A DNA stretch of 64,000 bases, taken from assembly GCA_013378335.1 (NCBI GenBank), contig CP040556.1, positions 620,001 through 684,000 of the forward strand, in the 5' to 3' direction. This document shows, piece by piece, positions 55,665 to 64,000 of this stretch. The notes under the pieces were generated by a model. The model saw only the letters and a list, made by a program, of their open reading frames with translations. It did not search any database and was not told the origin of the DNA. The number at the start of each line of letters is the position of its first letter. The first letter of the stretch is position 1. Made by a program: the position numbers and the translations under genes. The DNA comes from Streptococcus sanguinis. Its GTDB lineage: Bacteria; Bacillota; Bacilli; Lactobacillales; Streptococcaceae.

Positions 55665-56825
55665 ATGAAGAAAAAATTTGCACTATCCTTAGTAGCTTTT
55701 GCTAGTGCGGCCCTTCTCGCAGCTTGTGGAGAAGTATCTAACAACAACTCAACAGCAACTGGTACAGAAATTGGAGATACAATTAAATTTGGTTTTAACT
55801 TTGAAGAATCAGGTGAAGTAGCAGCCTACGGTACAGCTGAACAACGTGGTGCTCAGCTGGCAGTTGATGAAATCAACGCTGCTGGCGGTGTGGATGGCAA
55901 GAAGATTGAAGTTATTGATAAGGATAACAAGTCAGAAACAGCTGAAGCATCGACCGTCACCACTAGCTTGGTTACCCAAAGCAAGGTAAATGCAATCATT
56001 GGCCCTGCGACTTCTGGAGCTACAGCTTCAGCTACTGCAAATGCTGCTAAAGCGGGTGTACCAATCATTACACCAAGTGCGACACAGGATGACCTGACCA
56101 ACAAGCAAGATTATCTTTTCCGTGCTACCTTTATTGATAGCTACCAAGGTAAAATCATTTCTGAGTATGTCACTGACAACTTGAAAGCTAAGAAAGTCGT
56201 TCTTTACTACGACCAATCTAGTGATTACGCTAAAGGAATGGCGGATGCCTTCAAGAAGGAATTCAAGGGTGAGATTGTAGCAACAGAAACGTTCCAATCC
56301 AAGGATACAGACTTCCAAGCTGCTTTGACAAAGATTAAGGGCAAAGAATTTGATGCTCTGGTTGTTCTAGGTTACTACACGGAAGCTGGTAAAATTGTCA
56401 ATCAAGCGCGTGGTTTGGGTATTGACCAAACAATCGTTGGACCTGATGGCTTTGGTGATGCTAAGTTCGTTGAGCAAGCAACTCCTGCTGCAGCTACAAA
56501 TGTTTACTATGTATCTGGCTTTACAACTTCTGGTGAAATGTCAGAAAAAGCTAAGAAGTTTGTTGAAGCATACAAAGCTAAGTACAAAGAAGAGCCATCT
56601 ATGTTTGCAGCTCTGGCATATGACTCTGTTTATATGGCAGCAGAAGCAGCCAAAGGTGCTAAAACTTCTGTAGATATCAAAGACAACTTGGCTAAGCTTA
56701 AAGATTTCGATGGAGTGACTGGTTCAATCACTATTGATAAAGATCACAATCCAGTGAAAACAGCTTTGATGATTGGCTTGAAAGACGGTCAGGTAGATAC
56801 TGTAGAAACAGTTAAAGCGGAATAA
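55665..56825 (+). CDS. livJ: Branched-chain amino acid ABC transporter, substrate-binding lipoprotein
   Basis: Surface lipoprotein of 386 aa that binds Leu/Ile/Val. The signal peptide ends in the lipobox ALLAACGEV (lipid on Cys21). Then a type I periplasmic-binding fold follows: IKFGFNFEESGEVAAYG, AIIGPATSGATASATANAAKAGVPIITPSAT, and a C-terminal part with FDGVTGSITIDKDHNP. AAGGAGATTT precedes ATG 55665. A hairpin after it separates its high expression from the membrane parts. Confidence 0.95.
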   Translation: MKKKFALSLVAFASAALLAACGEVSNNNSTATGTEIGDTIKFGFNFEESGEVAAYGTAEQRGAQLAVDEINAAGGVDGKKIEVIDKDNKSETAEASTVTTSLVTQSKVNAIIGPATSGATASATANAAKAGVPIITPSATQDDLTNKQDYLFRATFIDSYQGKIISEYVTDNLKAKKVVLYYDQSSDYAKGMADAFKKEFKGEIVATETFQSKDTDFQAALTKIKGKEFDALVVLGYYTEAGKIVNQARGLGIDQTIVGPDGFGDAKFVEQATPAAATNVYYVSGFTTSGEMSEKAKKFVEAYKAKYKEEPSMFAALAYDSVYMAAEAAKGAKTSVDIKDNLAKLKDFDGVTGSITIDKDHNPVKTALMIGLKDGQVDTVETVKAE

Positions 56826-56832
56826 GAGTTAT

Positions 56833-56853
56833 GAGGCTGGGGCTATCCCAGTC
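56833..56853 (+). terminator. Intercistronic hairpin after livJ
   Basis: AGGCTGGG-GCTAT-CCCAGTCT, a compact stem followed by T-poor sequence; likely a partial terminator or RNA-stabilising end. The rest of 56854-57070 shows no gene beyond a weak 77-codon frame that I reject. Confidence 0.5.
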
Positions 56854-57070
56854 TTTGACTTGTTTTCTATTTTTAGTTGTTTGAACGAAATTAGTAGATG
56901 ATTTCTTGCTTTATGAATCTATGGGTTGAAAGAGTATTGTTTTATAATCTATTCTTCTTCGTTTCTCAATCAACTATTATTCGTATTTTGGGAGTGGGAT
57001 GACTCAATCACGACCTGGTCTGATGATTTTTATCCCATTCCTTATTTTATTATAGAAAGAGTGGTGTCTA

Positions 57071-57940
57071 ATGCTCCAACAATTAGTCAACGGTCTAATC
57101 CTGGGTGGTGTTTATGCGCTTCTGGCTTTGGGTTATACCATGGTTTATGGGATTATTAAGCTGATTAACTTTGCCCATGGCGATATCTATATGATTGGTG
57201 CCTTTATGGGTTATTACTTGATTAATATCCTGAAGTTTAATTTCTTCCTTTCTCTCATTTTAGCCATGATTGGGACAGCGATTCTCGGGGTGGTTATTGA
57301 GTTTTTAGCCTATCGTCCTCTGCGAAATTCGACTCGGATTGCGGCTTTGATTACAGCCATTGGAGTTTCCTTTCTCCTCCAGAATGGTATGATTTTCTTT
57401 GTCGGTGCCAATACCCGTTCCTTCCCGCAGGTTATAAAGACAGTACGCTTTAACTTAGGACCGATTTCTATCTCAAATATTCAGTTGCTGATTTTGGGAA
57501 TTTCGATTTTCCTCATGGTAGCTCTGCAGTTCATCGTGCAGAAGACAAAAATGGGTAAGGCTATGCGTGCTGTGTCTGTAGACAGTGATGCTGCTCAGCT
57601 GATGGGAATCAATGTCAATCGGACAATCAGCTTCACCTTTGCTTTAGGATCAGCTCTTGCAGGAGCTGCTGGCGTCCTAATTGCCCTCTACTATAATTCA
57701 TTAGAGCCTTTGATGGGGATGACTCCAGGTATTAAGTCCTTTGTAGCGGCCGTTCTTGGTGGTATTGGAATCATTCCTGGTGCAGCGCTTGGTGGCTTTG
57801 TTATTGGTCTTTTGGAAACTTTTGCGACAGCGCTTGGATTATCTGATTTCCGCGATGCCATTGTCTATGCGATTTTGATTGTCATTCTTCTGATTCGTCC
57901 AGCTGGTATCCTTGGCAAAAATGTGAAAGAGAAGGTGTAA
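57071..57940 (+). CDS. livH: Branched-chain amino acid ABC transporter permease LivH
   Basis: Membrane permease of 289 aa with about eight helices, starting LQQLVNGLILGGVYALLALGYTMVYGIIKLINFAHGD, the LivH signature, and with the coupling-helix region GKAMRAVSVDSDAAQLMGINVNRT. It forms the pore with LivM. It is followed after 3 nt by livM. Confidence 0.94.
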   Translation: MLQQLVNGLILGGVYALLALGYTMVYGIIKLINFAHGDIYMIGAFMGYYLINILKFNFFLSLILAMIGTAILGVVIEFLAYRPLRNSTRIAALITAIGVSFLLQNGMIFFVGANTRSFPQVIKTVRFNLGPISISNIQLLILGISIFLMVALQFIVQKTKMGKAMRAVSVDSDAAQLMGINVNRTISFTFALGSALAGAAGVLIALYYNSLEPLMGMTPGIKSFVAAVLGGIGIIPGAALGGFVIGLLETFATALGLSDFRDAIVYAILIVILLIRPAGILGKNVKEKV

Positions 57941-57943
57941 GGT

Positions 57944-58897
57944 ATGAAAAAGAATTTAAAGGTAAATATTTTCTGGCTTGGCCTTGTCTTAATTGGCTAC
58001 CTGCTGATGACAGTATTGGTTAGTGCCGGTGTTCTCAATGCTTTTTACATTCAAATTTTAGAGCAGATCGGAATTAATATTATTTTGGCTGTGGGGCTCA
58101 ATCTCATCGTCGGATTCTCGGGTCAATTCTCTCTTGGGCATGCTGGCTTTATGGCTATCGGTGCCTACGCTGTAGCAATTATTGGCTCTAAATCGCCAAC
58201 TTATGGAGCTTTCTTTATTGCTATGCTGGCGGGAGCTGTCATTGCTGGTATTGTGGCTTTGGCAGTTGGTTTGCCAACGCTTCGTCTTAAAGGCGACTAT
58301 CTTGCGATTGCGACTCTTGGTGTCTCAGAGATTATCCGGATTCTGATCATTAATGGCGGTACTTTGACTAATGGCGCAGCTGGTATCCTATCCATTCCGC
58401 CCTTTACTTCTTGGCAGATGGTCTATGTCTTTGTTGTTATCACAACTATTTTGACCTTGAATTTCCTGCGCAGTCCTATTGGCCGCAGTACTCTGTCTGT
58501 CCGTGAGGATGAGATTGCTGCCGAGTCTGTTGGGGTTAATACTACTAGAATCAAAGTGACAGCCTTTGTCTTGGGAGCTATCACGGCTTCTATTGCTGGC
58601 TCTCTTCAAGCTGGCTTCGTTGGTTCAGTTGTTCCTAAGGACTATTCCTTTACCAACACTATCAATATCTTGATTATTGTCGTTTTTGGTGGTCTAGGCT
58701 CTATGACTGGAACCATTGTAGCTGCAGTAGTATTGGGCATTCTCAATATGCTGCTGCAGGATGTATCAAGCATTCGGATGATTGTCTATTCTTTGGCTTT
58801 AATCTTGGTCATGATTTTCCGTCCAGGTGGACTTTTAGGAACTTGGGAGCTCAGTCTGTCTAAGCTCTTCAAAAAGAATAAGGAGGTCAAAGAATAA
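57944..58897 (+). CDS. livM: Branched-chain amino acid ABC transporter permease LivM
   Basis: Membrane permease of 317 aa: NIILAVGLNLIVGFSGQFSLGHAGFMAIGAYA is typical of LivM, and SVREDEIAAESVGVNTTRIKV is its ATPase-coupling loop. The stop and the livG start overlap by one base (TAATG). Confidence 0.94.
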   Translation: MKKNLKVNIFWLGLVLIGYLLMTVLVSAGVLNAFYIQILEQIGINIILAVGLNLIVGFSGQFSLGHAGFMAIGAYAVAIIGSKSPTYGAFFIAMLAGAVIAGIVALAVGLPTLRLKGDYLAIATLGVSEIIRILIINGGTLTNGAAGILSIPPFTSWQMVYVFVVITTILTLNFLRSPIGRSTLSVREDEIAAESVGVNTTRIKVTAFVLGAITASIAGSLQAGFVGSVVPKDYSFTNTINILIIVVFGGLGSMTGTIVAAVVLGILNMLLQDVSSIRMIVYSLALILVMIFRPGGLLGTWELSLSKLFKKNKEVKE

Positions 58898-59661
58898 TGG
58901 CGCTTCTTGATGTAAAAAATCTAACTAAAAATTTTGGCGGTCTGACTGCTGTCAGCGATGTGACCTTGGAACTCAACGAGGGCGAGCTGGTTGGTCTGAT
59001 TGGCCCTAATGGTGCAGGAAAAACGACTCTTTTCAATCTCTTAACGGGCGTTTATGAGCCGAGCGAAGGGACAGTGACACTGGATGGTCACTTGCTAAAT
59101 GGTAAGGTTCCTTATAAGATTGCTGCTTTAGGTCTAGGGCGGACCTTCCAGAACATCCGGCTCTTTAAGGACCTTAGTGTTTTGGATAATGTTTTGATTG
59201 CCTTTGGTAATCATCATAAGGCTCATGTGTTAGCTTCTTTCTTCCGCCTGCCAGCCTACTACAAAAACGAAGAAGAACTCAAAGACAAGGCTTTGGAGTT
59301 GCTGAAAATTTTTGACTTGGACAAGGAAGCAGAAACCTTGGCTAAGAACCTAGCTTATGGTCAGCAGCGCCGCTTGGAGATTGTTCGGGCCTTGGCAACA
59401 GAGCCCAAGATTCTTTTCTTGGATGAGCCGGCTGCAGGGATGAACCCTCAGGAGACAGCAGAGCTGACTGCATTGATTCGACGGATTAAAAACGAATTTA
59501 ACATTACCATCATGCTGATTGAGCATGACATGAGTCTGGTAATGGAAGTCACTGAGCGAATCTATGTGCTGGAGTACGGCCGCTTGATTGCGCACGGAAC
59601 ACCTGATGAAATTAAGAATGACAAACGCGTTATTGAAGCTTATCTAGGAGGTGAAGCCTAA
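58897..59661 (+). CDS. livG: Branched-chain amino acid ABC transporter ATPase LivG
   Basis: ATP-binding subunit of 254 aa: Walker A GPNGAGKTTLFN, signature LAYGQQRRLEI, Walker B ILFLDEPAAGM, H-loop LIEHDM. The C-terminal GRLIAHGTPDEIKNDKRVIEAYLG ending is specific to LivG. It overlaps livF by one base. Confidence 0.95.
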   Translation: MALLDVKNLTKNFGGLTAVSDVTLELNEGELVGLIGPNGAGKTTLFNLLTGVYEPSEGTVTLDGHLLNGKVPYKIAALGLGRTFQNIRLFKDLSVLDNVLIAFGNHHKAHVLASFFRLPAYYKNEEELKDKALELLKIFDLDKEAETLAKNLAYGQQRRLEIVRALATEPKILFLDEPAAGMNPQETAELTALIRRIKNEFNITIMLIEHDMSLVMEVTERIYVLEYGRLIAHGTPDEIKNDKRVIEAYLGGEA

Positions 59662-60371
59662 TGTCCATGCTTAAAGTTGAGAATCTCTCTGTCCATTATG
59701 GCATGATTCAGGCTGTCCGTGATGTCAGCTTTGAAGTAAACGAAGGAGAAGTCGTTTCCCTGATTGGTGCCAATGGCGCTGGGAAAACGACTATTCTCCG
59801 GACTATTTCAGGCTTGGTTCGTCCAAGTGCTGGTAAAATTGAATTTGTAGGCAATGAAATTCAAAAAGTTCCTGCTCAAAAAATCGTAGCAGCTGGACTT
59901 TCGCAAGTACCAGAAGGCCGTCATGTCTTTCCAGGTTTGACCGTTTTGGAAAATTTGGAAATGGGAGCCTTCCTCAAAACAAACCGCGAAGAAAATCAAG
60001 CCAATCTCAAAAAGGTCTTCTCTCGTTTTCCACGCTTGGAAGAGCGTAAAAACCAAGATGCTGCAACCCTTTCAGGAGGTGAGCAGCAGATGCTGGCTAT
60101 GGGACGTGCTTTGATGTCTACGCCTAAGCTTTTGCTCTTGGATGAACCTTCTATGGGCTTGGCGCCGATCTTTATCCAGGAAATCTTCGATATTATCCAA
60201 GATATTCAGCGACAAGGAACTACAGTTCTTTTGATTGAGCAAAATGCAAACAAGGCTCTCTCTATCGCTGACCGCGGTTATGTCCTTGAAACAGGTAAAA
60301 TCGTTCTGTCCGGAACTGGACAAGAACTCCTCGCTTCTGACGAAGTCCGCAAAGCTTATCTAGGTGGTTAA
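59661..60371 (+). CDS. livF: Branched-chain amino acid ABC transporter ATPase LivF
   Basis: ATP-binding subunit of 236 aa: Walker A GANGAGKTTILR, signature LSGGEQQMLA, Walker B LLLLDEPSMGL, H-loop LIEQNAN. LivF carries Gln-Asn where LivG has His-Asp after the H-loop Glu, as usual. Last gene of livJHMGF. The first hairpin of the stem-loop array starts at its stop codon. Confidence 0.95.
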   Translation: MSMLKVENLSVHYGMIQAVRDVSFEVNEGEVVSLIGANGAGKTTILRTISGLVRPSAGKIEFVGNEIQKVPAQKIVAAGLSQVPEGRHVFPGLTVLENLEMGAFLKTNREENQANLKKVFSRFPRLEERKNQDAATLSGGEQQMLAMGRALMSTPKLLLLDEPSMGLAPIFIQEIFDIIQDIQRQGTTVLLIEQNANKALSIADRGYVLETGKIVLSGTGQELLASDEVRKAYLGG

Positions 60372-60695
60372 AAAGGTCCAGTGGACCTTTTTAAGTTGCA
60401 GCTAAAGAAAACAAGGTTTTCGTCAAGATGGCCGGTGGATTGTTTCAGGTTGCAGATAGGAACTCGCGGTAGCGAGTTTTCTTCAAAATGTCTGGGAGAC
60501 ATTTTTAGGTTGTGGATAGAAAGTTATGGAAGTAACTTAACATTTTGAAAAGGTCCCTTGGACCTTTTTAAGTTGCAGCTAAAGAAAACAAGGTTTTCGT
60601 CAATATACTCAGTGGATTGTTTCAGGTTGCAGATGGGAACTCACGAGAGCGAGTTTTCGCTCGATGAGGTCCATTGTACTTTTTTCTCTTAGATG
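60372..60695 (+). repeat. Modular stem-loop array after livF
   Basis: About 320 bp with no ORF, built of repeated units. A GTTGCAG-type core (GTTGCAG, GTTGCAG, GTTGTGG, GTTGCAG, GTTGCAG) begins at 60395, 60449, 60509, 60572 and 60626. Between the cores lie short perfect hairpins: GGTCC-GGACC, GAAAAC-GTTTTC, AACTCGC-GCGAGTT, GTCT-AGAC, AAGTTA-TAACTT and again GGTCC-GGACC. A unit of about 110 bp (from 60372) recurs at about 60549, 177 bp later. The first hairpin, ending TTTTT, is the likely livF terminator. 60696-60859 adds only the next gene's promoter region. Confidence 0.7.
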
Positions 60696-60859
60696 CTTAA
60701 AATAGTTTAGCTAGGCATTTCCTATCTTCAATTTTTCCAATCGTAGGATTTTTCTAAATTTTGAAAACTTAGGCAAAGAACTTGGAAGCGTTTGAAATCA
60801 GCTGCAAAATAAAGTATAATGAGTATAAGAAATACGGATAGGAAGAAGGGGGAACTCTT

Positions 60860-61516
60860 ATGGCAGTTAAAGATTTTATGACGCGTAAGGTGGTTTATAT
60901 CAGCCCAGATACAACAATTGCTCATGCGGCAGATATGATGCGTGAGCAGAAGCTCCACCGTCTGCCGGTAATTGAGAATGACCAATTGGTAGGGCTAGTT
61001 ACAGAGGGAACGATTGCAGAAGCTAGTCCATCTAAGGCAACGAGCCTGTCCATTTATGAGATGAACTATCTTCTCAACAAAACCAAGGTTGGTGATGTTA
61101 TGATTCGTGATGTGATCACGATTTCTCAGTTTGCCAGTCTGGAAGATGCGACCTATCTGATGCTGAAAAATAAGATTGGCATCCTGCCTGTTGTGGACAA
61201 TGAACAGCTTTACGGAGTTATCACGGATCGTGATATTTTCAAGGCTTTCTTGGAAGTATCTGGCTATGGCGAAGAGGGAGTTCGGCTGCGTTTTGTCACT
61301 GAGAATAAGGTGGGGGTTCTTGAGCAGATTATCCGTCTTTTGGTGGAAGAAAATCTCAACATCTCCAATACAGTCAATATCCCACGCAAGGATGGCAAAG
61401 TTGTCATTGAAGTACAGTTAGCTGGTGATATAGACATGGAGCTCCTCAAGAAAAAATTTGAAGAGCATGCTATTAAGCTGGCTGAGATTACACATACTGC
61501 TGCAAAAGCTTTATAA
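60860..61516 (+). CDS. AcuB-like CBS-ACT domain protein
   Basis: Protein of 218 aa: two CBS motifs (VKDFMTRKVVYISPDTTIAHAADMM and VGDVMIRDVITISQFASLEDATYLM), then an ACT domain from about residue 135 (RLRFVTENKVGVLEQIIRLLVEENLNISN). CBS and ACT parts bind adenine nucleotides and amino acids, so it is probably a sensor. The standard place after the liv operon hints at branched-chain amino acid status, which is inference. TATAAT at 60817-60822 and GAAGGGGG lie upstream. Confidence 0.88.
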   Translation: MAVKDFMTRKVVYISPDTTIAHAADMMREQKLHRLPVIENDQLVGLVTEGTIAEASPSKATSLSIYEMNYLLNKTKVGDVMIRDVITISQFASLEDATYLMLKNKIGILPVVDNEQLYGVITDRDIFKAFLEVSGYGEEGVRLRFVTENKVGVLEQIIRLLVEENLNISNTVNIPRKDGKVVIEVQLAGDIDMELLKKKFEEHAIKLAEITHTAAKAL

Positions 61517-61526
61517 ATAACATAAA

Positions 61527-61551
61527 AAAGCCTCATCGTTAGATGAGGTTT
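61527..61551 (+). terminator. Terminator of the CBS-ACT gene, split by the IS
   Basis: CCTCAT-CGTTAG-ATGAGG hairpin with A before and T after. The IS has inserted right behind its 3' arm and a second copy of the hairpin lies at 63106-63125 beyond the IS. Confidence 0.8.
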
Positions 61552-63105
61552 CAGACCGTAGACAAACATTCCAAATAGTGTTTGTCTTTTTCTGTTTGTC
61601 AGGCTAAAATTTCATCTTTTGATTTCATCTTTTGATAGCATAATGGTCATTTGAACAAAATAAAAAGGCTTCCCCACCCTCATTTTTACTAGTTTTTTGA
61701 GATTCAAACACGCCAAAGTAAGCCCAACCTTATCTTCCATCTTGGACTTGCCTTTCTCTCTTGTATAACGGAGGTTGTGGTATTCTTTAGCTGTCCCAAA
61801 GAGCCGCTCAATGGTTTCTTTGCGCTTCTTATAGAGCTCCTTCATCCCTCTTTGGTGTCGAATCTCTTCACAACATTCAAGCGCATCTTTCCATACATGT
61901 CTTGTGATGACTTTCTGCTGATTCTGGCTCTGGGTACAAACAGATAATAGGGGACAGGCGACACATACTGTTGAATCACTCTTATACTCACGGTAGCCTG
62001 CTCGGGTCGTCGTGCGATAGGTTAACACTTGGTTCTCTGGACAGAGGTAACAGTCATAATAGGAATCATAAACAAAATCATTGGGCCTTAAGTTCCCTTT
62101 TACACCCTTGGGGCGGGTATAAGGGAAGACAGGGGTAATCTCTCTGTCTAACAAAAATTTTGCAATACTTGGGGTTTTATAACCTGCATCTGCGATGAGA
62201 TAGGTTGGATGAAAAGGCTCAATCTTGGCAAAAAGGGCAGGGAAAGCCTGACTATCATGAACATTTCCTGCTTCAACCGTATAAGCCAAGGCCCAACCAT
62301 GCTTATCACACGCTACTTGGGCAGAATAGGCAAAGACTTCCTTGTGTTCCCCCTTGTGGAACCAACCACTCTCAGGATCTGTCCTTGAGATTTTCTTTTC
62401 CTTAGCCTCGCTTTCTTTTGCGGGCTTTAAGGGCTTTTTTTCGTGTTTTCTCCTATCTAAATCAATCTCAACTTCCAATTGCTCACTCATAAATGTAGCT
62501 TGTTGGGCAACCATTTCCTTATGATACTTGTGGCTGTTGGCTGCCGCTTTAATATGGGTTCCATCCACAAATATCTCAGAAGGATCAATCAAACCAGCAC
62601 ATAAAGCTTGATGGAGTACGTGTGAAAATATCTCAGTAATCAGTGCTTTATCTTGAAAACGACGGCTGTAATTCTTTCCATATGTGGTAAAATGAGGCAC
62701 CTTGTCATCCAAGCTTAGTCCAAGAAACCAACGATAAGCTACGTTTACTTCTATGTCTTTAATGGTTTGGCGCATGGAGCGAATGCCATAAAAACATTGA
62801 ATCAAAGGAATTTTGACCAACATGACGGGATCTAGACTGGGACGACCCTGATCTGGGCTATAGGTTTCTTCAACCAAGTCATAGATAAAGTCAAAATCAA
62901 CCTCCGCTTCCAATTGGCGAAGAAAGTGATCTTCTGGGACCAATTCGTCTATCGTATAGAAGCCATATTGGCAGCGATTATAATCAGATTTTTCTTTGTG
63001 AAACATAGGGAGCACCTCACAACTGTTCTTACCTCTATTATACGACTTTACAAAAAGAAAAGCCCTTAGAAACTTCTGTTCTTAGGACTTTGTCTTCAAT
63101 CTGAA
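61550..63105 (-). mobile_element. IS1182-family insertion sequence, complete
   Basis: A 1556-bp element with imperfect terminal inverted repeats (TTCAGACCGTAGACAAACAT left; TTCAGATTGAAGACAAAGTC right, read inward). It is flanked by a 20-bp direct repeat GCCTCATCGTTAGATGAGGT at 61530-61549 and 63106-63125, which is the terminator hairpin of the CBS-ACT gene. Each IS end also folds into its own hairpin. The exact edges are uncertain by 2-3 bp because of shared T/A bases. The transposase frame is intact, so the copy may be active. Confidence 0.85.
61612..63015 (-). CDS. IS1182-family transposase
   Basis: DDE transposase of 467 aa. The N-terminal DUF772 part is VPEDHFLRQLEAEVDFDFI ... GRPSLDPVMLVKI. 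The acidic triad is visible as IFVDGTHIKA (Asp), LIADAGYKT (Asp) and KRKETIERLFGTAKEYH (Glu). A CxxC zinc-like cluster lies between (CYLCPENQ, VCVACPLLSVC). It is full length, with an own promoter region near the right IS end and a ribosome site before ATG 63015. Confidence 0.92.
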   Translation of the reverse strand: MLPMFHKEKSDYNRCQYGFYTIDELVPEDHFLRQLEAEVDFDFIYDLVEETYSPDQGRPSLDPVMLVKIPLIQCFYGIRSMRQTIKDIEVNVAYRWFLGLSLDDKVPHFTTYGKNYSRRFQDKALITEIFSHVLHQALCAGLIDPSEIFVDGTHIKAAANSHKYHKEMVAQQATFMSEQLEVEIDLDRRKHEKKPLKPAKESEAKEKKISRTDPESGWFHKGEHKEVFAYSAQVACDKHGWALAYTVEAGNVHDSQAFPALFAKIEPFHPTYLIADAGYKTPSIAKFLLDREITPVFPYTRPKGVKGNLRPNDFVYDSYYDCYLCPENQVLTYRTTTRAGYREYKSDSTVCVACPLLSVCTQSQNQQKVITRHVWKDALECCEEIRHQRGMKELYKKRKETIERLFGTAKEYHNLRYTREKGKSKMEDKVGLTLACLNLKKLVKMRVGKPFYFVQMTIMLSKDEIKR

Positions 63106-63127
63106 GCCTCATCGTTAGATGAGGTTT

Positions 63128-64000
63128 TTAACGTACAATAGGTTGTTTGTTGGCATCTAAAGTGAAGCCTTCGCCCAAGATCTCATGGGCTTCGGTAATA
63201 GTAGTAAAGGCAAATGGATCGACTTGGTTGATGAGTTTCTTCATTTGCTGCATTTCATTACGGGAAACAACACAGTAGACAATTTGCAGATCCTGCTTGC
63301 TATAGAAGCCTTGCCCCTTGAGGTAGGTCACTCCACGATCCAGCTTGTCATTGATAGCTTCAGCTAGCTCAGTGGGCTTACTGGTAACAATAAGGAATCC
63401 CTTACCAGCAAAACCTCCTTCTGCAATCAGGTCAATAACGCGGGAGGTGATAAAGACAAACATCAAGGTGTAAGATACCATACGTAAGTCTTTGAAGACT
63501 AGGAGAACCAAGGTAATGACTACAAAGTCAACCGTCAGCATGAGTCTGCCTATGGAAATGCCGGTGTATTTATTGAAGATGCGGGCTACAATGTCGGTAC
63601 CGCCAGTTGTTCCACCAGCATTAAAGATGGTGCCTAGTCCGATTCCCATAACAATCCCTGTTCCAAGACCGGCTAGTAAGACATCGCCGTCCAGAGCTGA
63701 GATAAAATAGTCTTGCAGGTGTTTGGAAGCAGGTAAGATTTCAAAAATCTTGAGCCAAGCAGACACAGAGAAAGTCCCTAGAATGCTAAGGTAGAGAGTT
63801 CGCGAACCCAGTAGCTTCCATGCAATAATAAAGAGAGGAATGTTAATCACTAGGTTGGTCGTCGAGACAGGGATTTTAAATAGATAGTAAGTAATCAAGG
63901 TCAGACCTGTTGCTCCGCCCTCATATAAATGAAAGGGAATGACCAAATAATGAATCGCAAAAGAAAAAATTCCAGCCCCAAAAATGATGGCCAGTACGTT
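63128..64000 (-). CDS. YitT family membrane protein (DUF161-DUF2179), 5' end cut by the window
   Basis: At least 291 aa are visible. The N-terminal part has about five to six membrane segments (HYLVIPFHLYEGGATGLTLI, TGIVMGIGLGTIFNAGGTTGGTDIVARIFNKYTGIS). The C-terminal cytosolic DUF2179 domain contains GVTYLKGQGFYSKQDLQIVYCVVSRNEM. Function is unknown. The frame stays open to base 64000, so the true start lies beyond the window. The IS insertion has placed a terminator copy right behind its stop. Confidence 0.88.
   Translation of the reverse strand, partial: NVLAIIFGAGIFSFAIHYLVIPFHLYEGGATGLTLITYYLFKIPVSTTNLVINIPLFIIAWKLLGSRTLYLSILGTFSVSAWLKIFEILPASKHLQDYFISALDGDVLLAGLGTGIVMGIGLGTIFNAGGTTGGTDIVARIFNKYTGISIGRLMLTVDFVVITLVLLVFKDLRMVSYTLMFVFITSRVIDLIAEGGFAGKGFLIVTSKPTELAEAINDKLDRGVTYLKGQGFYSKQDLQIVYCVVSRNEMQQMKKLINQVDPFAFTTITEAHEILGEGFTLDANKQPIVR

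Noticed and set aside
56926..57159. 77-codon frame between livJ and livH
   Set aside because: It overlaps the livH start, has no ribosome site, and its residues are not protein-like; LivH fully explains the 3' half.
60372..60695. CRISPR array
   Set aside because: The periodic cores are only 7-14 nt, the spacing elements are hairpins rather than unique spacers, and the spacing is not constant; no cas gene is near.

Overview
The window is chromosomal DNA of a low-GC Gram-positive coccus, best matched by an oral Streptococcus of the sanguinis/mitis type. Pointers are the relP-relR-relS operon, the racE-to-yidD cluster that carries scpA/scpB, the clpP-ylbG-livJHMGF order, a sortase-anchored wall nuclease, a lysine-type MurE, streptococcal TGn extended -10 promoters, and CodY, CtsR, MET-box and cre sites. 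No rRNA, tRNA or CRISPR array was seen.

Layout. 0-20 kb is core: two GNAT acetyltransferases, mltG, greA, the stringent-response operon relPRS, yidC2/acyP on the minus strand, an rRNA methyltransferase, lysA, a nine-gene run from racE to yidD (cell wall, nucleotide clean-up, c-di-AMP sensing, chromosome condensation, pseudouridylation), then trkH/trkA for potassium. 19.6-24.4 kb holds a candidate small RNA, trmL, an FMN riboswitch with ribU, and the tRNA-wobble pair mnmL/mnmM. 24-29.6 kb is mostly membrane proteins plus an ABC ATPase with a broken frame.

29.7-33.2 kb is an accessory cassette. It has two copies (one decayed) of a membrane-anchored protein, a lipase-like protein whose enzymatic domain is N-terminal and whose helical LXG-like part is C-terminal, and two small helical partners. 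This is the architecture of type VII-secreted lipase toxins, but no secretion machinery is in the window. It is followed by a promoter with four 11-bp direct repeats. 34-38.2 kb is the trehalose locus (treR, treB, treC) with a cre site over the treB promoter. 38.3-40.8 kb is a 2.55-kb low-GC island. It is bounded by hairpin repeats matching the ends of the IS1182-type element found at 61.55-63.1 kb, and it carries transposase debris and a 570-aa protein with a restriction-endonuclease-like C-terminal motif.

41-64 kb returns to core genes: wall-anchored nuclease (frame broken), pflA, ppaC, csbD, murE divergent from murJ, metC/patB under a perfect MET box, upp, clpP under a perfect CtsR box, ylbG, the livJHMGF operon with a CodY-like box in its promoter, a modular stem-loop array of about 320 bp, an AcuB-like CBS-ACT protein, the intact IS element, and a YitT protein that runs off the end.

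Three genes (racE, an ABC ATPase, the wall nuclease) are each broken by the loss of one base in a G/C run, which points to a systematic sequence error or to real homopolymer slippage. Three genes (a TrmH-type methyltransferase, mnmL and murE) start 6-7 nt after a -10 box and are predicted leaderless.
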